This document shows, piece after piece, positions 44,034 to 49,917 of a DNA stretch of 64,000 nucleotides. Positions within the stretch are counted from its first letter, which is position 1. The number at the start of each line of letters is the position of its first letter. A program made the translations under genes and the position numbers. The DNA is from Bacillus infantis NRRL B-14911 (GTDB lineage Bacteria; Bacillota; Bacilli; Bacillales; Cytobacillaceae), in the NCBI RefSeq assembly GCF_000473245.1, contig NC_022524.1, positions 3,992,501 to 4,056,500 of the forward strand. The letters run 5' to 3'. The notes under the pieces were generated by a model. It saw only the letters and a program-made list of their open reading frames with translations. It had not been told where the DNA came from and did not search any database.

Positions 44034-44162
44034 AGCACGTCTCCCACAAAGGGGAGTAGCTTTTACAGCTTAGTCGTCATTACAGAGCATCCGCTCTCGG
44101 CTATGCTGGCAGACCTGATTCTGTTAGCCAGACCTTTGCCTGAACGGCAAAGGTCTTTATTT
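44034..44162 (+). ncRNA. yybP-ykoY (Mn2+) riboswitch with terminator
   Basis: The sequence contains AAAGGGGAGTAGC (44048-44060), ACAGCTTAGTCGTCATTACA (44065-44084), CTGGCAGACCTGATTCTG (44106-44123) and CCAGACC. These are the conserved pieces of the manganese-sensing yybP-ykoY aptamer as found before terC/mntP-type genes. The expression platform is a 10-bp stem GACCTTTGCC/GGCAAAGGTC (44131-44155) followed by TTTATTT. Mn2+ binding should prevent the terminator. No manganese-export or TerC-type gene follows in this window. Confidence 0.85.
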
Positions 44163-44172
44163 ATGCACTCAA

Positions 44173-44218
44173 AGAGGCCTTTGCCGCGCTGGATGATCCC
44201 AGCATGGCAAAGGCCTCT
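44173..44218 (+). other. Second strong hairpin downstream of the riboswitch
   Basis: AGAGGCCTTTGCC and GGCAAAGGCCTCT pair over 13 bp and enclose a second pairing GCTGG/CCAGC. It repeats the GCCTTTGCC/GGCAAAGGC core of the riboswitch terminator but lacks a T-run. The gene-free stretch 43713-44421 holds this, the riboswitch, its promoter and nothing else recognisable. Confidence 0.6.
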
Positions 44219-44421
44219 TCTCGTTGCGGGACAGGCGCCTTTTTTGGCAGACAAGTGTGGTAAATCGCTGCGGACGTGCATATGAAAAGAAAAGAGCTTT
44301 GTGGCTGGAATGCCAGAAGGGGCAGGGAATGTAAAAATAGAATTTTCCAAAATGAAGTTTAAACAGGACAACCAAAGACTAACAAAATAATAAAACACAA
44401 AAAAACTAATAGGAGAGATTT

Positions 44422-44811
44422 ATGTTGCTTTTACGAAAGTATATGTCATTGATTGGTGTCGGTTCGGCGAGGATTGACCTTATATTGCCAAAGCTGAGCT
44501 ACCATCCGGGCGAGAGCATTTGCGGTTATTTCAACATTGAGGGAGGCACAATCGACCAGCAGATCAAACGTATTGAGTGCGATCTGGTTGTCACTGATGA
44601 AACTGGAGAGAGTGTAGTAGACTCAACCACCATCCTGACTACGAAAAAAATTGAATCGGACGAGTGCAACCATATGCCGTTCCACTTTACTCTGCCGGAG
44701 ACACTGCAGCCGTCCGGCAAAAAGCGCTCCTACCGTTTTAAGACGCGTATGATTTTTAATGAGGGCGTTAAAAGTGCAGATTTAGATGAAATCACTATTA
44801 ATCAAGCTTAA
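44422..44811 (+). CDS. Short Spo0M-like (arrestin-fold) protein
   Basis: The 129-residue protein matches the N-terminal half of Spo0M (sporulation-control protein, ~258 aa). LRKYMSLIGVGSARIDLILPKLSYHPGESICGYFNIEGGTIDQQIKRIECDLVV corresponds to the first arrestin-like beta-sandwich. The C-terminal Spo0M half is absent. The ATG has GGAG seven bases upstream. It is the first complete ORF downstream of the Mn2+ riboswitch, at 260 nt, but whether it belongs to that transcript is uncertain. A short ORF with its own ribosome-binding site follows after 11 bp. Confidence 0.75.
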   Translation: MLLLRKYMSLIGVGSARIDLILPKLSYHPGESICGYFNIEGGTIDQQIKRIECDLVVTDETGESVVDSTTILTTKKIESDECNHMPFHFTLPETLQPSGKKRSYRFKTRMIFNEGVKSADLDEITINQA

Positions 44812-44822
44812 TGGAGGAAAAA

Positions 44823-44936
44823 GTGAATATAAGGCATATAAAACAGCTCATCATGGCCGCGGCCCTTGTGAGCATAGTCGAAACCGGCTATCAGGCTGCT
44901 TACGCACTGGAGATTAAAAACCCGCCGCGGGTATAG
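44823..44936 (+). CDS. Small protein with hydrophobic core, 37 aa (GTG start)
   Basis: GTG at 44823, preceded by TGGAGG eight bases upstream, opens a 37-codon frame starting NIRHIKQLIMAAALVSIVE. The hydrophobic core after a basic N-terminus resembles a signal peptide, possibly ending at AYALE. It begins 11 bp after the Spo0M-like gene. A small hairpin (AGCTCG/CGAGCT, 44935-44952) overlaps its end. The family is unrecognised. Confidence 0.55.
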   Translation: MNIRHIKQLIMAAALVSIVETGYQAAYALEIKNPPRV

Positions 44937-45108
44937 CTCGTTCAGTCGAGCTTTCAAAAACCCTCAAAATTCGACATAAAGAACATCTTGACTTTTTCTT
45001 TATAAAGAATTTTTATCCACTTAATGTAATTTTTTTAGGATAAAAGGAAGGTTTTTTTCCAGTTTTATAGTATAGTAGAGGGTATAACATTCGAAGGAGT
45101 GAACGGCC

Positions 45109-45216
45109 TTGAAGTTAAAGTCCCTCTATTGTTTCTTTTTAAAGAACCATAAATACAGCTATTATAATGATCAATGCATCAGATGCGGGAAAAAGCGAAA
45201 GCGCACCGCGGCCTAA
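45109..45216 (+). CDS. Small CxxC protein, 35 aa (TTG start)
   Basis: TTG at 45109, nine bases after GAAGGAG, opens a 35-codon frame ending NDQCIRCGKKRKRTAA. A half zinc-ribbon-like CxxC and a very basic tail stand out. The TATAGT box at 45071-45076 could be its -10, and a strong terminator follows the stop by about 17 nt. A promoter, ribosome-binding site and terminator framing a 108-bp ORF argue that it is real. The family is unrecognised. Confidence 0.55.
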   Translation: MKLKSLYCFFLKNHKYSYYNDQCIRCGKKRKRTAA

Positions 45217-45233
45217 TCCATCTAACTATAATA

Positions 45234-45268
45234 AGACCCTGCTCCAATCGGGAGCAGGGTCTCTTTAT
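45234..45268. terminator. Bidirectional terminator of hpf
   Basis: AGACCCTGCTCC and GGAGCAGGGTCT form a perfect 12-bp stem between the convergent small gene and hpf; CTTTATTC follows on the plus strand. Confidence 0.88.
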
Positions 45269-45270
45269 TC

Positions 45271-45825
45271 TTATTGAGCTTCAATCAGGCCATAGCGGCC
45301 GTCTTTACGCTTATAGACTACATTGGTGCGGTTTGTTTCCGCGTTGGTGAACACATAGAAGCTGTGGCCGAGAAGATTCATCTGCAGGATCGCCTCTTCA
45401 TTGTCCATCGGCTTCAAATCAAAGCTCTTCTGGCGGACAACCTCAAGATCATTATCCTCTTCTTCCAGGACAGGTGCCTCCGGCTCATCAAAAGAAGCGA
45501 ACATCAGCGTCGGGCTTCCCTTCTCACGGAACTTACGGTTCACCTTCGTTTTGTGCTTGCGGATCTGACGCTCAAGCTTATCCACAATCAAATCGATCGC
45601 CGCATACATATCTTCATGATCCTCCTCAGCACGGAGCACCAGATTCTGCATCGGAATGGTCACTTCCACTTTGGAGCGGTTATTATTATACGTTTTTAAG
45701 TTTACATGTACATTTGCATCAGGAGTTTCAGTAAAATATTTTTCCAGTTTCGCAATCTTCTTCTCTACGTATTCTCTAATCGCTGGAGTTACCTCAATGT
45801 TTTCACCACGAATGTTATAATTCAT
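45271..45825 (-). CDS. hpf: Long-form ribosome hibernation promoting factor
   Basis: The start MNYNIRGENIEVTPAIREYVEKK at 45825 follows AGGAGGAG and gives 184 residues; the longer frame to 45846 is unlikely. Residues 1-95 are the S30AE domain that occupies the decoding site of the 30S subunit. Residues ~125-184 (KSFDLKPMDNEEAILQMNLLGHSFYVFTNAET...) are the dimerisation domain that joins two ribosomes into an inactive 100S particle. It corresponds to B. subtilis YvyD. Overlapping sigma-B and sigma-H promoters lie upstream. Confidence 0.95.
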   Translation of the reverse strand: MNYNIRGENIEVTPAIREYVEKKIAKLEKYFTETPDANVHVNLKTYNNNRSKVEVTIPMQNLVLRAEEDHEDMYAAIDLIVDKLERQIRKHKTKVNRKFREKGSPTLMFASFDEPEAPVLEEEDNDLEVVRQKSFDLKPMDNEEAILQMNLLGHSFYVFTNAETNRTNVVYKRKDGRYGLIEAQ

Positions 45826-45938
45826 AGATGAACTCCTCCTTTTCATTATACAGTAGAGCTCTCACAGGCGTCCGCGGCCTTTAAGCTGCCGCTCCCTGAA
45901 AAAGCCTAGCCTTAAAATTTTATTAAGACTATGTAAAT

Positions 45939-45975
45939 ATAATTCTACTGTACCCCAGAAAAGTCCTGCAAAAAC
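45939..45975 (-). promoter_or_regulatory. Overlapping sigma-B and sigma-H promoters of hpf
   Basis: Sigma-B: GTTTTT (45975-45970), a 14-bp spacer, GGGTAC (45955-45950), near GTTTAA-N14-GGGTAT. Sigma-H: GCAGGACTT (45969-45961) and GTAGAATTAT (45948-45939), near RNAGGAWWW and RNNGAATWW with suitable spacing. B. subtilis yvyD is known to use both factors. Confidence 0.7.
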
Positions 45976-46070
45976 GTTGAGATATATTGAAAACATTTGT
46001 CGAATGCGTGTCGATTCAGCTGTATCAATGCCTTAGCCTATGAAAAAAAAAGACCGCCAATAAATGACGG

Positions 46071-46469
46071 TCAGGATTGTGTATAAGATGCCAGCTCCTG
46101 CTGGACCCTTTGGCTCCAGCCTGTATAAGCCGGGTAAAGCTGTTCACGGATAATCGCCTGTTTCTTCTCAAGATCGCCGAAATTCCCTTCCAGCATGGCA
46201 GCTTTTTCCGCCACCTCTTGAAATGAGGCAAAAGCTCCTTCAAGAGCTGGAGATTCTTTTTCAAACAGCCTGCTCAGCTGTTCACTGGTACTTGCAATAT
46301 GAGACAGCGCCTGGAATACATCCAAAAGCAGACGGTCGCCTTCAGTCTTCTCAAGATTATCAAAGCTCGCCACGATGTATTCAAGTGCCTCTTCGACCGT
46401 TATAAGCAAGTCCTGATATTCCTTAATTAATATATGCTGATTTTCCTCGAGTTTAATCATAGAAGCCAC
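46071..46469 (-). CDS. Hypothetical helical protein, 132 aa, end of the fli operon
   Basis: I do not recognise the family. The product is soluble and wholly helical (LEENQHILIKEYQDLLITVEEALEYIVASFD, ALEGAFASFQEVAEKAAMLEGNFGDLEKKQ) and acidic. It follows fliT after 0 bp on the same strand, so it belongs to flaG-fliD-fliS-fliT. B. subtilis has no gene between fliT and hpf. Position suggests a flagellar chaperone-like or regulatory role, but that is inference from context only. Confidence 0.7.
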   Translation of the reverse strand: MASMIKLEENQHILIKEYQDLLITVEEALEYIVASFDNLEKTEGDRLLLDVFQALSHIASTSEQLSRLFEKESPALEGAFASFQEVAEKAAMLEGNFGDLEKKQAIIREQLYPAYTGWSQRVQQELASYTQS

Positions 46470-46811
46470 CTATTTTCGTTTATCGTAAAACATACCGTCC
46501 GTTGCCATCGACTGATATGGATTCACATATTTATTGTTCGATTCCTTCTTAATGGACAAGCCTTTGATATCCTTCTGGATCATCGCCTTTTCCTTCTGCA
46601 GCAGCTGTGACAATCGGATATTGAGGTCAAGCAGCTTTTTCCCGAATGCCTTTTCCCCTTCTGAATACGGCGGCTGGACCTCCTTCATCAGCTGGTCCCT
46701 CTCTTCAAGGGCTGCTTCAATCCAGCCTATCTTTTCGTCGCGTTCGTCTCCCTGCTCCAGCTTTTCAATCAGCCCGGCCGTTAAAACATACAGCCGTTCA
46801 ACAGAGCTCAT
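46470..46811 (-). CDS. fliT: Flagellar chaperone FliT
   Basis: Starting at the ATG at 46811 (MSSVERLYVLTAGLIEKLEQ), which overlaps the fliS stop by one base, gives 113 residues, the B. subtilis length; the frame upstream is inside fliS. The product is a small all-helical chaperone (LEERDQLMKEVQPPYSEGEKAFGKKLLDLNIRLSQLLQKEK) that in this group holds the filament cap protein FliD. Confidence 0.85.
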   Translation of the reverse strand: MSSVERLYVLTAGLIEKLEQGDERDEKIGWIEAALEERDQLMKEVQPPYSEGEKAFGKKLLDLNIRLSQLLQKEKAMIQKDIKGLSIKKESNNKYVNPYQSMATDGMFYDKRK

Positions 46812-47212
46812 TAAATCTGCCCCGCCTGGCTGAACTGCTTCTGTCGGTTCACCTGGATAACCTCTTTCCATGTATCACGGAACTCAGTCACAAGGCCTTC
46901 CACCTCATCCAGGATAGCTGCATCACTCTTCAAATTCGCCTCAACCAGCTGGCGGTTCATATAATCATAGAGCGACATCATATTCTGTGATACTTCCAAT
47001 TCCATATTGAGCGTCACCATCAATTCCCTGATGATGTTCTGCGCCTTCTGGATGTTCGTATTCTTTGCTTCAATATTCTTATCAACAATTGCCTTCTTCG
47101 CCTGATTGATGAACTTCAGGCAGCCATTATAAAGCATCAGCGTCAGCTCCCCAGGCGAAGCCGTCGTAACCGAATTCTGCTGATATGATTGATATGGATT
47201 TTTTGTGGCCAT
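46811..47212 (-). CDS. fliS: Flagellin chaperone FliS
   Basis: The ATG at 47212 follows AAGGAAG by eight bases, giving 133 residues beginning MATKNPYQSYQQNSVTTASPGELTLMLYNGCLKFI. This is the FliS motif that grips the C-terminal helix of flagellin. FliS prevents early flagellin polymerisation and works with FliW/CsrA in the flagellin homeostasis loop. It lies between fliD and fliT. Because FliS binds the flagellin C-terminus, only spliced or intact Hag would be a client. Confidence 0.95.
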   Translation of the reverse strand: MATKNPYQSYQQNSVTTASPGELTLMLYNGCLKFINQAKKAIVDKNIEAKNTNIQKAQNIIRELMVTLNMELEVSQNMMSLYDYMNRQLVEANLKSDAAILDEVEGLVTEFRDTWKEVIQVNRQKQFSQAGQI

Positions 47213-47254
47213 GTAGGACACTTCCTTTCAAAACTGTATTCCCTGTGGCTGTGA

Positions 47255-49351
47255 TTATCCTCCGAATTGCTGCATCAGGTACGCCATCTGTTCGTTGGAT
47301 CGCTGGATTGCTTTTTCCATGGCGGTGAATTGGGACCAGTAGCGGTTTTCAACTTGGGTCAAACGGCTTTCAAAGCTGTCGATGCTTTTGTTAAGGCTAT
47401 CAAGCTGCTTACCCATCGTAAATTGCTGGTTAGTGGAAAAAGAGTTTCCTGCCTTCAGCTTGACTTTCTCCATTGAAGTATTGACTGTATCATAGAGACG
47501 CTGAACAATTCCTTTTTGATCATTCGTTGTTCCAGATGCGTTAAACAGCTTTTCAATGGAAGCCGGATCAGCTTCGATCGCTTTTTTAAGCTCCGCCTCA
47601 TTAATCTCAAGCTTACCGCCTTCAAGATAGTTTGCCGTCGTTTTAATGCCGATGGCTGAGAGCTGTTTGTATAAAGGATTGATCCCCTCGCTGTTAACGG
47701 ACGTGTAGAAATCCGTTCTCATTGATGTAAGAAGGCTAGTAAGGGTCGGGTCTCTTCGCAGTGTACCGCTTTTAGCCTTCTCTTCCCACTGTTCCTGCTG
47801 CTTATCAGAAAGCTGCTCACGCTGTTCGTCAGTGAGCGGTGTGTAGGATTTATATTTTTCCTCGGAGATCTCACCCTGAATCTTGCCGATCAGTTCATTA
47901 TACTTCTCCACAAAGCCCTTAATATTATCAAAGATTGCATTTGTATTATTATTGATTGATATATTGACCGGAGCATCAGAGAAGGTCTGCTTTAAAGAAA
48001 AGGTGACTCCGCTGATATCAAAGGTGTTAGAGCTCCGTTCTGTTTCAAGGCCGTTAATAGTAAAGACGGCGTTATCTCCGCCTGTTTCTGCCGCTTTTTC
48101 AAATCCAAGAACTCTGTTAATAAAATCGCCAGAAGTAACGATTTCGTCATCTGCTAATGGGGTTCTAGCTATCTCTTTCCCATCTTTATCAACCGGATTG
48201 GAATCCAACCCATGGAAGTTTCCTGTTTCAGTCCGAGTTAAAGTCACTTTATCCTTAAAGGAATCATAGAACATTGAAACACCGGCAGACGAAGAGTTTA
48301 CTTTGTTTATCACATTATTAAGGGACTCTGTGCCCTGGATATTAAAGTTTTCCGACACAAATCCTTTTGAAGTATGAGAACCAACATTGAAATTAAAGTA
48401 GCTTTGCTGATACTCTACTTTGACACTAGCATCCTTCAGATTAATTCCGTTGAACATCACTTTTCCGGTGGCAGGGTCAACAGTACCGACTTTTCCCGAA
48501 TCATCAGTAATATCCCATAACCCGTTTTCTCCATTAACCACTGTATAAGTAGAAGCTTTCTGATCTTTATCAGTTATTACAATCGAAGAAATAGAACTGG
48601 GCTGACCCTTTGATAGAGTAAAGTTGCTGGCATCTTCAGAAAAAGCAAAGGTATCTATTTTTTTGTCAGCAATATAATCCACCTTGATGGAGCTGCTCTT
48701 TGCAATTGAATTTTTGAAGGTTAATTTTCCATTCTCTGTGTCGACATAGACATTATTTTCGTTTAATTGATTAATGTCGGTAACAACTCCAAAGGTTTTT
48801 CCGTTTACCTTCACATTCATATAACTCTCAGTACCTGCTGCAAGACTTACTCCCTTAGCCAGCCCTAAAGAAAACTCTTTTCCTGCTTCTGCCGGATTAA
48901 TAGTTTTCGTTTCAACACTTCCGGTTTTCCATTCAATCGCCTCTGCAAAACTGCCTGAGCTCTCCAGCAGCGATTTGCTTACATCGATCTTTTTTTCTTT
49001 ATCAGCAGATAAGGCCGCTGTATTAACCTTCGTAGCCGCTGATGCCAGTTTCTTCACATTTGAAATCGAGTAAGAGGCCAATGCAGCTGCACTCGTAGCT
49101 GTCGCTGTTACTCTCGCCTCATTTGTTGAAGAAGTAGAGCGCGCCCGGTAACTTGTTGAAAGCTTCATTTGAGTTAGCTCTGTCCGAAAATTAAGCAGCA
49201 GAGTGTTCATTGAGCGGTAATCATCCCGCTGCCATTCCATCACTTGCTTCTTCTGCTTCATCTTATCCAAAGGCATCCGCTCAGCCTTCATTAAATCCGA
49301 CACAAGCTGATCTATGTCCATTCCACTTGCCAATCCACCGATCCTAACCAA
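47255..49351 (-). CDS. fliD: Flagellar filament cap protein FliD
   Basis: The TTG start (RIGGLASGMDIDQLVSDLMKAERMPLDKMKQ) follows GGCGGGTGA and gives 698 residues, about 200 more than B. subtilis FliD. The conserved N-terminus (~1-110) and C-terminus (YNELIGKIQGE..., QLDSLNKSIDSFESRLTQVENRYWSQFTAMEKAIQRSNEQMAYLMQQFGG) are intact. The enlarged middle contains flagellin-IN-like strand patterns such as SYMNVKVNGKTFGVV and FTINGLETERSSNTFDISGVTFSLK. FliD folds flagellin subunits at the filament tip. The enlarged cap parallels the large second flagellin here. Confidence 0.94.
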   Translation of the reverse strand: MVRIGGLASGMDIDQLVSDLMKAERMPLDKMKQKKQVMEWQRDDYRSMNTLLLNFRTELTQMKLSTSYRARSTSSTNEARVTATATSAAALASYSISNVKKLASAATKVNTAALSADKEKKIDVSKSLLESSGSFAEAIEWKTGSVETKTINPAEAGKEFSLGLAKGVSLAAGTESYMNVKVNGKTFGVVTDINQLNENNVYVDTENGKLTFKNSIAKSSSIKVDYIADKKIDTFAFSEDASNFTLSKGQPSSISSIVITDKDQKASTYTVVNGENGLWDITDDSGKVGTVDPATGKVMFNGINLKDASVKVEYQQSYFNFNVGSHTSKGFVSENFNIQGTESLNNVINKVNSSSAGVSMFYDSFKDKVTLTRTETGNFHGLDSNPVDKDGKEIARTPLADDEIVTSGDFINRVLGFEKAAETGGDNAVFTINGLETERSSNTFDISGVTFSLKQTFSDAPVNISINNNTNAIFDNIKGFVEKYNELIGKIQGEISEEKYKSYTPLTDEQREQLSDKQQEQWEEKAKSGTLRRDPTLTSLLTSMRTDFYTSVNSEGINPLYKQLSAIGIKTTANYLEGGKLEINEAELKKAIEADPASIEKLFNASGTTNDQKGIVQRLYDTVNTSMEKVKLKAGNSFSTNQQFTMGKQLDSLNKSIDSFESRLTQVENRYWSQFTAMEKAIQRSNEQMAYLMQQFGG

Positions 49352-49367
49352 GATTGGTCACCCGCCT

Positions 49368-49730
49368 TTAAATCTTTTTATCAACCACCAGCCCGACAAA
49401 CTCTGTCATGGCAGCATACATATCAAGCATTTTTTTTGAAGGAATCTCCTTCACAACCTCGTGAGTATCATTATCTACAATTGTAACGTAATACTCATTT
49501 AATTTTTCATGAAGCTCGAATTTAAGGGAGGTATTTGAGGGCTGTAGAAACTCATTCATTCCCTCGATGATATCACCGAGCTTTTCTTTGCTATCTTCAT
49601 TTCGATAAGTATCTTTTTCTGTTGAAATAATAATATCTTGTTCTATATTTACCTGCGTTACCGCTTTGTCTAAAGATGTTGTTCTAGGTGAATAGGGGAC
49701 AACGCTCTGCCCTGAAAGCCTCTCGATCAT
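49368..49730 (-). CDS. flaG: Flagellar protein FlaG
   Basis: AGGAGG seven bases before the ATG at 49730 sets the start (MIERLSGQSVVPYSP), giving 120 residues; the longer frame is leader. The conserved C-terminal domain reads LKFELHEKLNEYYVTIVDNDTHEVVKEIPSKKMLDMYAAMTEFVGLVVD. FlaG limits filament length in some species. It is the first gene of flaG-fliD-fliS-fliT under a perfect sigma-D promoter. Confidence 0.9.
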   Translation of the reverse strand: MIERLSGQSVVPYSPRTTSLDKAVTQVNIEQDIIISTEKDTYRNEDSKEKLGDIIEGMNEFLQPSNTSLKFELHEKLNEYYVTIVDNDTHEVVKEIPSKKMLDMYAAMTEFVGLVVDKKI

Positions 49731-49764
49731 GGAGGATCCTCCTATTCTAGTGTTCATGGTAATT

Positions 49765-49791
49765 ATATCGGCAGGATCAAACAATATTTTA
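49765..49791 (-). promoter_or_regulatory. Sigma-D promoter of flaG-fliD-fliS-fliT
   Basis: On the minus strand TAAA (49791-49788), 15 bp, GCCGATAT (49772-49765): a perfect consensus match 35 bp before flaG. Confidence 0.88.
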
Positions 49792-49871
49792 GGGTAAATA
49801 CTCCCCTTTTCAAAGGTAATTACCCTAGGAAAAGTAAACATCGGTAAAATATATTAACCTCATAGCTGAAA

Positions 49872-49906
49872 TAAAGAGACCCTAGTACAACTAGAGTCTC
49901 TTTTAC
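49872..49906 (-). terminator. Terminator of the large flagellin gene
   Basis: On the minus strand AAGAGACTCTAG-TTGTA-CTAGGGTCTCTT is followed by TATTTC. It is nearly the same sequence as the terminator after hag (52322-52357), pointing to a duplicated gene end. Confidence 0.85.
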
Positions 49907-49917
49907 ATAAAATTAAA

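Noticed and set aside
44063-44398. 111-codon minus-strand ORF over the Mn2+ riboswitch
   Set aside because: It reads backwards through the aptamer and hairpins, has no ribosome-binding site and matches no family. The RNA interpretation explains the sequence.
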